Below are positions 32,789 to 40,219 of a stretch of 41,571 nucleotides of DNA, one piece after another (the first letter of the stretch is position 1; each line of letters opens with the position of its first letter). Made by a program: the position numbers and the translations under genes. The notes below the pieces were generated by a model that saw nothing but the letters and a program-made list of their open reading frames with translations, was not told the DNA's origin and made no database searches. The stretch covers positions 1-41,571 of the forward strand of contig VGRE01000007.1 in assembly GCA_016875435.1 (NCBI GenBank). The letters are read 5' to 3'. This DNA is from Deltaproteobacteria bacterium (GTDB taxonomy: Bacteria; Myxococcota_A; UBA796; SXON01).

Positions 32789-34189
32789 ATGGTCTTTTCT
32801 TCGAACCTGTTCCTGTTCCTGTTCCTGCCCGTGTTCCTGGCGGTGTACTACGCGCTGCCCTTCCGCTACCGCACGCGCTGGATCCTCGTCGGTAGCTACA
32901 CTTTCGCCGCCTGGTGGAAGCCCTACCTGATCCTCTTGTTCCTCGCCGTGCAGGCCTGGGACTACGTCATCTCGCACCGGGTGTACCAGGCCCACGAGCG
33001 GGGCGACCCGCGCGCGGCGCTGCGCTGGGTGACGCTCGGCATCTGCGGCGATCTCGCCGCGATCGGCTATTTCAAGTACTTCAACTTCTTCATGCACAAC
33101 GTCAACGCGGTGGTGACCGCGTCGGGCGGGGCCGCCTACGTTTTCGAGGAGGTGATCCTGCCGATCGGGATCTCCTTCTACACCTTCCAGGAGATGTCCT
33201 ACCTCATCGACGTGTACCGTCGCGACGAGAAGCCCGCGCCCACCTTCTGGGACTTCGCTGCCTTCATCGCCTTGTTCCCCCAGCTCATCGCCGGGCCCAT
33301 CCTCCGCTACAAGGACGTGGCCAACCAGTTCGCCGAGCGCACCCACACCCTCGACAAGTTCAGCCGGGGGGCGGTGCGGCTCATGGGCGGCTTCGCCAAG
33401 AAGGTGCTCCTCGCCGACAGCATCGCGCCCATCGTCGATGCCTGCTTCGCGCTCGAGTCGCCGACCATGGCCGACGCATGGCTGGGGACGGTCGCGTACA
33501 CGCTCCAACTCTATTTCGACTTCTCCGCCTACTCCGACATGGCCATCGGCCTCGGCCTGATGATGGGTTTCGAGTTCATGGAGAACTTCAACCACCCCTA
33601 CATCAGCAAGAGCATCACCGAGTTCTGGCGGCGCTGGCACATCTCCCTGAGCACCTGGCTTCGCGACTACCTGTACATCCCGCTCGGGGGCAATCGAAAG
33701 GGCCCGCGGCGCACCTACGTCAACCTCGGCCTGACGATGCTGCTCGGCGGCATCTGGCATGGCGCCAACTGGACTTTCGTGGCCTGGGGCATGTGGCACG
33801 GTAGCCTTCTGGCGCTAGAGAAGCGGCTCGGCGGCCCGAAGCTGGGCATCCCGCTCACCATGCTGCTGGTGATGATCGGCTGGATCGTGTTCCGCGCGCC
33901 CGACCTGGAGACGGCGCTGGACTTCTACACCGCGATGCTCGGCGCCAACGGCCTCGCCCTGTCCGACGTGCTGCGCTGGCAACTCAGCGGCTTCCAGGTG
34001 GTGATGCTGGGACTCGGCATCGTCGTGGTCTACGCGGCGCCCTACTGGCGACAGTGGAAGCAGAAGCTTCACGGCGCCGAGGCGGCGCGTTGGCGTCACA
34101 CGTCGCTGGCCTACATCCCGCTGTTCGTCCTGGCCGTGATGCGGCTCTCCGCACAATCCTACTCCCCCTTTCTCTACTTCCAGTTCTGA
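32789..34189 (+). CDS. MBOAT-family O-acyltransferase, AlgI-like
   Basis: A 466-aa multi-pass membrane acyltransferase of the AlgI/PatA/DltB branch, which passes acyl groups from a cytoplasmic donor to an extracytoplasmic partner. Diagnostic stretches are PIGISFYTFQEMSYLIDVYR, FPQLIAGPILRYKDV, FDFSAYSDMAIGLG and LGGIWHGANWTF, the last holding the catalytic histidine H324, close to the position known for AlgI. The N-terminus MVFSSNLFLFLFLPVFLAVYY is typical of the family. It overlaps its partner by ATG/TGA (34187-34191), the standard MBOAT plus SGNH arrangement for O-acetylating exopolysaccharides. The target glycan is unknown. Confidence 0.94.
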   Translation: MVFSSNLFLFLFLPVFLAVYYALPFRYRTRWILVGSYTFAAWWKPYLILLFLAVQAWDYVISHRVYQAHERGDPRAALRWVTLGICGDLAAIGYFKYFNFFMHNVNAVVTASGGAAYVFEEVILPIGISFYTFQEMSYLIDVYRRDEKPAPTFWDFAAFIALFPQLIAGPILRYKDVANQFAERTHTLDKFSRGAVRLMGGFAKKVLLADSIAPIVDACFALESPTMADAWLGTVAYTLQLYFDFSAYSDMAIGLGLMMGFEFMENFNHPYISKSITEFWRRWHISLSTWLRDYLYIPLGGNRKGPRRTYVNLGLTMLLGGIWHGANWTFVAWGMWHGSLLALEKRLGGPKLGIPLTMLLVMIGWIVFRAPDLETALDFYTAMLGANGLALSDVLRWQLSGFQVVMLGLGIVVVYAAPYWRQWKQKLHGAEAARWRHTSLAYIPLFVLAVMRLSAQSYSPFLYFQF

Positions 34190-35229
34190 TGTCGCGACCA
34201 CTCGTCGACGTGCTCCCCGGTGTCGCCGTCATCACCGTGCTCGGTGGTGGTCTCGTGGGCCTGTGTTTCAACGAGTCGCTCCTGGTGTCGCCCGGCAAGA
34301 CGTGGTGGAACGGCGACTGGGGCGTGGCCTACGAGGACGCGCTCGACGAGGAGTTCCTCGTGCGCGAGCCAAGCATCGACCTCTTCGGGATCGTGGAGTG
34401 GTGGCTGTTCGGCGAGGGACGGCGCGGCGTGGTGGTGGGCGAGGATGGCTGGCTGTTCACCGCCGAGGAGTTCGAGCTCTACCCGGGCGCCCTCGAGCGG
34501 GCCGAGACGCGGGCGCGGCGCGTGGCCGAGGTGCAAACCGAGATGGCGAAGCGTGGCACGGCCTTGCTCGTGGCCTACCTGCCCTCGAAGGCGCGCGTGC
34601 AGGCCGATCACCTCGGTGGCCATCGCGTGCCCGCCGAGGTGGCGGCCGTGGGCCCGCGCTTCGTGCAGGGGCTCCGGGCCGCGGGGGTGGATGTGCTGGA
34701 GCTGGAGGGGGCGCTCGAGTCGGTAGAGGGCGACGCGTTCCTGCACACCGACACCCACTGGACGCCCGCCGGGGCGCGGGCGGTGGCCGCGATGCTGGCG
34801 GAGCACGTGAAGGAGGGCGGCGCCGACTGGGTGGGCGGCGCCACGGTCACCCTCGGCGAGGGCGCGCCGGGGCCCCACGAGGGCGACCTCTTGCGCTACA
34901 TCCCGCTCGGGCCCTTGCAGGCGCAGCTCGGGCCTCCGCTCGACACGCTCGCCACCCCCACGGCCACCGTCGAGAGCGGCGGCGGCCTGCTCGGCAACGC
35001 CGCCATCCCCGTCGCGGTGGTGGGCACCAGCTACTCGGAAGACAAGCGCTGGGGCTTCGTCGCTGGTCTCCAGGCGGAACTGCAAGCCGACGTGCTCAAC
35101 GCGGCGAGACAGGGACAGGGCCCCTTCGTGGCGATGGACGAGTACCTGGCCGACGAGGCATGGACCGAGTCGCCGCCGCGGCTGGTGATCTGGGAGATCC
35201 CGGAGCGCTACGTGGGGATGGAGGAGTAG
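34189..35229 (+). CDS. AlgJ/AlgX-like SGNH partner of the MBOAT acyltransferase
   Basis: 346 aa with an N-terminal helix (VAVITVLGGGLVGLCF) and extracytoplasmic SGNH-like fold. The AlgX/AlgJ triad is visible: the DxH motif HTDTHWTPAG with D188 and H190, and the GTSYS nucleophile segment VVGTSYSED with S281. The WLF segment VGEDGWLFTAEEF is also typical. It likely transfers acyl groups from the MBOAT to polymer. The start at 34189 is set by overlap with the MBOAT stop (TGATG); an in-frame ORF to 34054 is inside the MBOAT gene and is rejected. It is followed by the toxin-antitoxin promoter. Confidence 0.92.
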   Translation: MSRPLVDVLPGVAVITVLGGGLVGLCFNESLLVSPGKTWWNGDWGVAYEDALDEEFLVREPSIDLFGIVEWWLFGEGRRGVVVGEDGWLFTAEEFELYPGALERAETRARRVAEVQTEMAKRGTALLVAYLPSKARVQADHLGGHRVPAEVAAVGPRFVQGLRAAGVDVLELEGALESVEGDAFLHTDTHWTPAGARAVAAMLAEHVKEGGADWVGGATVTLGEGAPGPHEGDLLRYIPLGPLQAQLGPPLDTLATPTATVESGGGLLGNAAIPVAVVGTSYSEDKRWGFVAGLQAELQADVLNAARQGQGPFVAMDEYLADEAWTESPPRLVIWEIPERYVGMEE

Positions 35230-35260
35230 CCGCTGTCGGCGCGGCGAGGCCGGGCGTGGG

Positions 35261-35289
35261 TTGACGTGTTGGTCCAACTGACCTAGTCT
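35261..35289 (+). promoter_or_regulatory. Sigma-70-like promoter of the toxin-antitoxin operon
   Basis: TTGACG (35261-35266) and TAGTCT (35284-35289) are separated by exactly 17 bp. This is the best promoter match in the window. The ATG at 35297 is 7 nt after the -10 box, so a start at or near that codon would give a leaderless mRNA. Confidence 0.6.
35268..35278. promoter_or_regulatory. Palindrome GTTGGTCCAAC between the -35 and -10 boxes
   Basis: Perfect 5-bp arms (GTTGG and CCAAC) around a single T, placed in the promoter spacer. This is where an antitoxin/toxin complex of the Phd/VapBC type would block transcription. Autoregulation is an inference. Confidence 0.5.
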
Positions 35290-35296
35290 GATGGTC

Positions 35297-35539
35297 ATGG
35301 CGTCGTCCCCACCCACCCCCGTGCACATCGCCAAGGCGCAGCTCTCGCGGCTGATCGAGCGCGCGCTGGCGGGCGAGGATGTCGTGATCTCGCGCGGATC
35401 AAAGGCGGTGGTACGCCTGGTGCCCGTGGGCGGGCCCGCGGTCCGCAGCCCGGGTCGCTACGCCGCCCTCATCGGCGACTGCGCGACCATCGACGAGCCA
35501 CTTCCACCGGAGGAACTCGCGGGTTGGAGCGGCGAGTGA
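35297..35539 (+). CDS. Phd/YefM-type antitoxin
   Basis: 80 aa from the ATG at 35297 (82 from the ATG at 35291). The N-terminal HIAKAQLSRLIERALAGEDVVISRGSKAVVRLVP (~residues 11-44; abbreviated) is the beta-alpha-alpha-beta DNA-binding fold of Phd/YefM/VapB antitoxins; the C-terminus (ATIDEPLPPEELAGWSGE) is acidic and would wrap the toxin. I prefer 35297 because the -10 box ends at 35289, so a transcript from it could not include the 35291 ATG. It overlaps the toxin gene by GTGA (35536-35539). Confidence 0.9.
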   Translation: MASSPPTPVHIAKAQLSRLIERALAGEDVVISRGSKAVVRLVPVGGPAVRSPGRYAALIGDCATIDEPLPPEELAGWSGE

Positions 35540-35922
35540 CCGTCTTGCTCGACACGCACGCGCTGCTCTGGTGGCTGAAAGACAGCCCGAGGCTCGGCCG
35601 CACCGCCCGCGCGTTGATGGTGGACCGCCAAAACACCGTTCTCGTGAGCGCCGCGAGCATCTGGGAGATCACCACGAAGTACCGCATCGGGAAGCTGTCC
35701 GACATCGAGGCCATCGTGCATGACCTGCCCGCCGTGGTGCGGGCCGAGGGCTTCTCGCTCCTGGCGATTGCCGCCGAGCACGCGGCACGGGCGGGACTCC
35801 TCGCCAGCGACCACCGCGACCCCTTCGATCGAGTGCTCGCCGCCCAGTCGCTGGCCGATGGGCTCACGCTGCTGAGCTACGACGAGGTCTTCGACTCCAT
35901 GGGCGTCACGCGGCTCTGGTAG
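35536..35922 (+). CDS. PIN-domain toxin, VapC family
   Basis: A 128-aa PIN-fold ribonuclease, the toxic partner of the preceding antitoxin. Active-site acidic residues are evident: D6 in VTVLLDTHALLWWL, E44 in ASIWEITTK, and D95 with D98 in DHRDPFDRVLAAQ; a LLSYDEVF segment near the end is also typical. It likely cleaves RNA with Mg2+. Start GTG at 35536 overlapping the antitoxin stop is favoured; an in-frame TTG at 35524 would lie inside the antitoxin gene. It ends 3 bp before the convergent kinase stop. Confidence 0.92.
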   Translation: MTVLLDTHALLWWLKDSPRLGRTARALMVDRQNTVLVSAASIWEITTKYRIGKLSDIEAIVHDLPAVVRAEGFSLLAIAAEHAARAGLLASDHRDPFDRVLAAQSLADGLTLLSYDEVFDSMGVTRLW

Positions 35923-35925
35923 TCC

Positions 35926-37641
35926 CTACGGCGTGACGCTGATTCGCTTCGGCGACATCGCGCTCCCATCCTTGACGATCTTGCCCGAGGGGTCGGTGGA
36001 CTGGACAAACCACTGCAGGCCGGTGGTCATCGTCTCGTCGACCTTCACCGAGGCGGCGTAGCGGCCGTTGCTGCCGCTCATCGCCTTCTCGCTGAAAGCG
36101 CCGCTCCCCACGCCCCGGTAGTAGAGCTTCACCGTCTGCTTGCCGCTGATGGTGGCGGAGAAGCTGAGGGTGTCGCCCACGCGGGCCTCGGAGGGGCCGC
36201 TGGTGGAGAGCGAGCCGGTGTTCACCTTGGTGACGACCACTGTCGACTCGCTGGGCGGGGGGACCACGACCGGCTCGGGCGGGGGCTTCGCGACCTCGGG
36301 TTGCCTCGCCACCTCGGGCTGCCTTGCCACCTCGGGTGGCTTGGCCACCGGCTGCTTCACCGGCGCCGCCTCCACCGGAGGCGCGTCGATCGACGCCGGC
36401 GCCGCCTCCACCGGGGCGGGCTCCACGGCCTGGGGCTCGACGGTGACGGGCTCGACCGCGGGGTCGGCGGCGGGCTCCTCGGGCAACTGCCCGCCCGTGA
36501 AGCTCGGCGACACCACCCACACCACCGTGCCGGCGACGAGCAGCGCCACCGCGCCGGCCACCAGCGGGACGAGCTTGCGCAGGCGGCTGGACTGCGGGTC
36601 GTCGAGCTCGAAGCTGGCGCGTTCCGGGGGACCGTGGGGCCGGTGGGAACTGCCCTCGCCGTTGCTCGTCCCGCCGCCGTCGGGCCCCGCTTTCTCGGGG
36701 ACCATCGTGCCCTCCGCTGGGAGCGGCCGGCTGGTGGTGCCGCCGATGAGCTGCGCCAGCGTGTCGAATCTCTTGGGATCCGACGGGCGTTCGGGGAGCC
36801 TGGGCACCAGCGAGGGCGTGTCGTCGGGGTCGTCGGGCAACAGGGGCAGCACCAGCCGCAGCGCGTCGGCCATCGAGCGCGAGGTGGGGAAGCGTTCCTC
36901 CCGGCGGTAGCGCGTGGCCTTGCGGATCACCTCGACCAGGGGCTCGGGGATGCCCTCGAACCACTCGGGCCCGGCCTCCGACACGAACAACTCGGGCGGC
37001 GTGTCGTTCTTCAGCAGCGACCACAGCGTGGCGCCGCACGAGTAGATGTCGGCGCGAGCATCCACCTGCCTCGCGCTGGACTTCTGCTCCGGCGCCATGA
37101 AGCCCCAGGTGCCGAGGACGGCGCCGGTGCGCGTCATGCCGGGCTCGTTCTCGTGCCGCACCTGGGCGATGCCGAAGTCGGTGATGCGGATGTCGCCATT
37201 GCGGGTGAGCAACACGTTGCCCGGCTTGATGTCGCGATGGATCACGCTGTGGTCGTGCGCACCCTGGAGCGACTCGCACAGCGAGATGACCACCTCGGCG
37301 GCCATCCGCGGGGTGAGGGGGCCGTGCGCATTCAGCCGGTCGACCAGCGAGCCGCCCTCGACCAGTTCCATCACGATGAACACGCGGTCGCCGTCTTCGC
37401 CCATGTCGAAAACGCGGACGACGTGTGTTTCCTCCAGGTTGGCCATGGTCTGGGCCTCGCTGAGGAAACGGCGGCGCTGCGCGGGCCGCTGCGAGAAGGC
37501 CGGGGACAGGACCTTGATCGCTCGCGGGCGCTGTAGGCGCTGGTCGAACGCACGATAGACCGTGGCCATCCCGCCCTCGCCGATCACCTCGAGGAGCTGG
37601 AATCTTCCCTCCGCGAGGGGCTGCGGCCGAATGCTCGTCAT
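35926..37641 (-). CDS. Membrane Ser/Thr protein kinase with extracytoplasmic Ig-like domain
   Basis: 571 aa. Residues ~14-280 are a Hanks-type kinase with VIGEGGMATVY, K43, VIHRDIKPGNVLL, ITDFGIA and FMAPEQ; unlike the other kinase in this window it has a canonical HRD. After a ~75-aa linker, a transmembrane helix (LVPLVAGAVALLVAGTVVWV, around residue 360-380) leads to a Pro/Ala/Val/Glu-rich outer linker that includes three PEVA(R/K) repeats. The C-terminal ~100 residues (NTGSLSTSGPSEARVGDTLS) look like an Ig-like beta-sandwich that could sense a ligand. The ATG at 37641 is used. Such architecture, with the sensor outside and the kinase inside, is common in Myxococcota. Confidence 0.92.
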   Translation of the reverse strand: MTSIRPQPLAEGRFQLLEVIGEGGMATVYRAFDQRLQRPRAIKVLSPAFSQRPAQRRRFLSEAQTMANLEETHVVRVFDMGEDGDRVFIVMELVEGGSLVDRLNAHGPLTPRMAAEVVISLCESLQGAHDHSVIHRDIKPGNVLLTRNGDIRITDFGIAQVRHENEPGMTRTGAVLGTWGFMAPEQKSSARQVDARADIYSCGATLWSLLKNDTPPELFVSEAGPEWFEGIPEPLVEVIRKATRYRREERFPTSRSMADALRLVLPLLPDDPDDTPSLVPRLPERPSDPKRFDTLAQLIGGTTSRPLPAEGTMVPEKAGPDGGGTSNGEGSSHRPHGPPERASFELDDPQSSRLRKLVPLVAGAVALLVAGTVVWVVSPSFTGGQLPEEPAADPAVEPVTVEPQAVEPAPVEAAPASIDAPPVEAAPVKQPVAKPPEVARQPEVARQPEVAKPPPEPVVVPPPSESTVVVTKVNTGSLSTSGPSEARVGDTLSFSATISGKQTVKLYYRGVGSGAFSEKAMSGSNGRYAASVKVDETMTTGLQWFVQSTDPSGKIVKDGSAMSPKRISVTP

Positions 37642-37693
37642 CCGTCCCGCTCCATAGCACGCTGCGTCAAGAGCTTCGCCGACGGCCGGGCTT

Positions 37694-38191
37694 TCAACGC
37701 CGCGCCAGTAGCCCCGCGCAAAGGGCGTCGAGCTTCTCCGCGAAGGCGGCAGCCCGCTCCGGTCCCCCGGCAGTCGGGCCCATCGCCGTCACCCGCGCGG
37801 CGTGGTCACGCAGGGCCGGTGCTAGCTCCGGCATCTCCATCACCACGATCACCCGGTCGGCGATGCGCCGCGCGAAGCGGCACTGGTGGTCGTCCACGTG
37901 CTCGCCGTGGCGGCTCTGCCGGGGCACGACCACCGGCACCTTCCCCAGCGCCAGCGCCTGCATGATCGAGGCTGGGCCGCCGTGGGTGACCACCACCCGG
38001 GCGGCCCTCATCGCCGCCTGCATCGCGTCGAAGCCGATCATCTTGTCGTGACGGCAATGCGCGGGGACGACCGTGGAGTAGCCGGTCTGGACGTAGGCCT
38101 CGTCGACCTCGCCGGTGGCGACGAGCCGGTCGACCTCGGCCACGAGGCGGTCGAAGGGATCCTCGTGCGTGCCCACGGTGACGAACACCAT
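37694..38191 (-). CDS. PssE-like glycosyltransferase subunit
   Basis: 165 aa, C-terminal-type half of a GT-B glycosyltransferase (family 28; ALG13/PssE/Cps14G-like). The opening MVFVTVGTHEDPFDRLV and the donor-binding VVVTHGGPASIMQALALGKVPVVVPR are signatures of the nucleotide-sugar-binding half. It shares one base with the stop of the PssD-like gene (TGATG), so the two halves are made together, as in other split transferases. It probably adds the second sugar to a lipid-linked exopolysaccharide repeat unit; which sugar is unknown. Confidence 0.9.
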   Translation of the reverse strand: MVFVTVGTHEDPFDRLVAEVDRLVATGEVDEAYVQTGYSTVVPAHCRHDKMIGFDAMQAAMRAARVVVTHGGPASIMQALALGKVPVVVPRQSRHGEHVDDHQCRFARRIADRVIVVMEMPELAPALRDHAARVTAMGPTAGGPERAAAFAEKLDALCAGLLARR

Positions 38192-38661
38192 CAGAGCACG
38201 CCGCCGAGGTTGACACCCTCGGGGTAGAACGCCTTCTGTTCCTCCCATTGCACCACCATGCGGTCGAGCACGGGCCGCACCAGCCGCGCGGTGACGGTGG
38301 GGGAGTCGATGCGGTCGTACACCTCCACGAAGACCGTCTTGCAGCCGAAGAGCAGCTTGCCCACGTAGAAGAAGGGCACGGCGATGCCGGCCCCGTTGCT
38401 CACCAGCACGTCGGGACGCTCTCGCGCCAGCGTCTTCAGCGCCAGCACGGTGTTGCGGGCGAGGTTCTTCAGGCTGCGGTTGGTGGGGTGGTGCCCCCAC
38501 ACCACGCGCTCCCCGGCGAGGAGCGAGACGGCATCGGGCTTGTCGAAGGTCACCCAGAAGCGATCGTGTCGCGACCACCATGCGTCCAGGCAGTGGAGCT
38601 GCGCGAGGTGCCCGCCCGAGGAGCAGACGATGCCGACCTTGTAGCGGGGCGGGCTGCTCAT
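38191..38661 (-). CDS. PssD-like glycosyltransferase subunit (ALG14-like)
   Basis: 156 aa, the acceptor/membrane half of the split GT. The N-terminal VGIVCSSGGHLAQLHCLDAW is the ALG14/PssD/Cps14F hallmark; LVSNGAGIAVPFFYVGKLLFG supplies a membrane-associated helix, and KTVFVEVYDRIDSPT follows. It precedes pssE and is divergent from the flippase gene, which is 88 bp away. Together the two subunits form one transferase at the inner face of the membrane. Confidence 0.9.
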   Translation of the reverse strand: MSSPPRYKVGIVCSSGGHLAQLHCLDAWWSRHDRFWVTFDKPDAVSLLAGERVVWGHHPTNRSLKNLARNTVLALKTLARERPDVLVSNGAGIAVPFFYVGKLLFGCKTVFVEVYDRIDSPTVTARLVRPVLDRMVVQWEEQKAFYPEGVNLGGVL

Positions 38662-38718
38662 CGCGCGAACCGCTAACCGACTCGCGCGCTACGTTCCGGC
38701 CGCGTGCCGACGCTCGCC

Positions 38719-38735
38719 CGGCGGCTGATCCGCCG
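38719..38735. promoter_or_regulatory. Inverted repeat upstream of the flippase gene
   Basis: CGGCGG and CCGCCG flank CTGAT (6-bp arms, 5-nt loop) in the 88-bp gap between the divergent PssD-like and flippase genes. It may be an operator or chance GC palindrome. Confidence 0.25.
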
Positions 38736-38749
38736 CGATAGGCCGCGTC

Positions 38750-40219
38750 GTGCCCGGACCCGACACCAAGACGCTCGTCCGCGGAGCGAGCGTGATGCTA
38801 CCGGCCACCCTGCTCGGCAATGCCCTGCTGCTGGGCCTCGACACCTACCTCAACGGGGTGTTGCCGCTCGCGGAGTACGGGATGTACGGCGCGGTGAAGC
38901 GCCTGCTCCAGATCCTCGGCTTCGTGGGGCTCCTCGGCATGGAGAACGCGGTGATCCGGGTGGTGGCCAGAGCGCCGGGGGCGGCGAGCGCGCAGGCGGG
39001 CCTCCGGGCCGCCCTCGTGGCCACGCTGGCGGCGTCCTCGCTGCTCGCGCTGGGAATTTACGCCCTCGCCGATCTCGTGGCGACCTGGGTCGACGACGCG
39101 CCGGGAACCGCCACCGCCCTGCGCCTCGGCGCGCTCTCCCTGCCCTTCGCCGCGGTGCGCCTGCTCGCGGTGGCCGCCGCGCAGGGCTGGGGCACCCTCG
39201 TGCCGCGCGCGGTGGTCACCTTCCTCGCGTGGCCCGTGCTGCAGTTCCTCGGCTTCTTCGCCCTGGCGCGGGCCTACGGCGACACCGGGATCGCGGCGGT
39301 TGGCGGCTACACGCTCGCCATGGCCGTCGGCGCCGGGCACGCGTGGTGGTCGCTGGGACGAGTGCGGCCGCCCGGAGCCGAGGGCGAGGCAGGCGAGGGG
39401 AGTCTCGCCGGGATGTTCGCCGTGGCCTGGCCGCTGTGGGCTCAGGGCATGGGCATGGCGCTCTACACCTGGGCCGATCAGGTGGTGCTGGCGGGGCTCC
39501 GCGGCGCCGAGGCGGCGGGGACCTACGGTCCGGTGGCGACCATCGCGCCCCTGTTCGGGCTCGGGCTCGGCGCGCTCAACACCGCCTTCGCACCGGTGAT
39601 CGCGCGGAAACACGCCGAGGGCGACAAGGCGGGCTTGCAGGCGATGTACCGGCTCGTCACCCGGTGGGCGGTGTTGCTCGCGGTGCCGCCGGCGGCGGTG
39701 GCGCTGGTCGCGCCGATGACCGCGTTGGCACCCTGGCCCAACGCGTCGGCGGAAGCGGCCACCGCGCTCCGGGTGACGGCCATCGCTCAGCTCGCCTGCA
39801 CCGCCGTGGGCAGCGTGAACTACCTGCTCATCATGTGCGGGCGGCAGCGCGACACCCTCTACAACGCCGTCCCTGCCGTACTCATCAACCTCTCGCTGTC
39901 GGTGCTGCTGGTGCCGCGCCTGGGCGTGACCGGCGCGGCCCTGGCCAACGGCACCGCCATGGTGGTTGCCAACGTCGCCGGGCTGGTCCAGGTGTGGCGA
40001 CACCTGCGCATTCACCCCTTCGCCCCGGGACTGCTGCGCGCCCTGCTCGCCGGCCTCGCGCCCGCCGCTGTGGCCTACCTCGCGCCGGGTGGCTGGCTCG
40101 GCGTGGGCATCGTCGCGGTGGCGGGCGGCGCCGGCTTCGTGGCCTCCGTGCGGGCGCTTGGGCTCGACGAGTTTGACCGGCTGCTGGTCGATACCTTCCG
40201 CAAGAGGTTCCGCGCGTGA
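38750..40219 (+). CDS. Polysaccharide flippase (Wzx/MATE-like)
   Basis: A 489-aa integral membrane protein with about 12-14 hydrophobic helices and the opening VRGASVMLPATLLGNALLLG, typical of oligosaccharide flippases of the MOP superfamily. Short charged loops such as PLAEYGMYGAVKRL are also family-like. It would flip lipid-linked repeat units to the periplasmic face. The start is GTG at 38750. It ends in a GTGA overlap with the glycoside hydrolase gene. Confidence 0.88.
   Translation: MPGPDTKTLVRGASVMLPATLLGNALLLGLDTYLNGVLPLAEYGMYGAVKRLLQILGFVGLLGMENAVIRVVARAPGAASAQAGLRAALVATLAASSLLALGIYALADLVATWVDDAPGTATALRLGALSLPFAAVRLLAVAAAQGWGTLVPRAVVTFLAWPVLQFLGFFALARAYGDTGIAAVGGYTLAMAVGAGHAWWSLGRVRPPGAEGEAGEGSLAGMFAVAWPLWAQGMGMALYTWADQVVLAGLRGAEAAGTYGPVATIAPLFGLGLGALNTAFAPVIARKHAEGDKAGLQAMYRLVTRWAVLLAVPPAAVALVAPMTALAPWPNASAEAATALRVTAIAQLACTAVGSVNYLLIMCGRQRDTLYNAVPAVLINLSLSVLLVPRLGVTGAALANGTAMVVANVAGLVQVWRHLRIHPFAPGLLRALLAGLAPAAVAYLAPGGWLGVGIVAVAGGAGFVASVRALGLDEFDRLLVDTFRKRFRA

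Noticed and set aside
34551-34575. Possible sigma-54 -24/-12 element (TGGCACGGCCTTGC)
   Set aside because: The spacing is one base short of the consensus and it lies inside the AlgX-like coding region.
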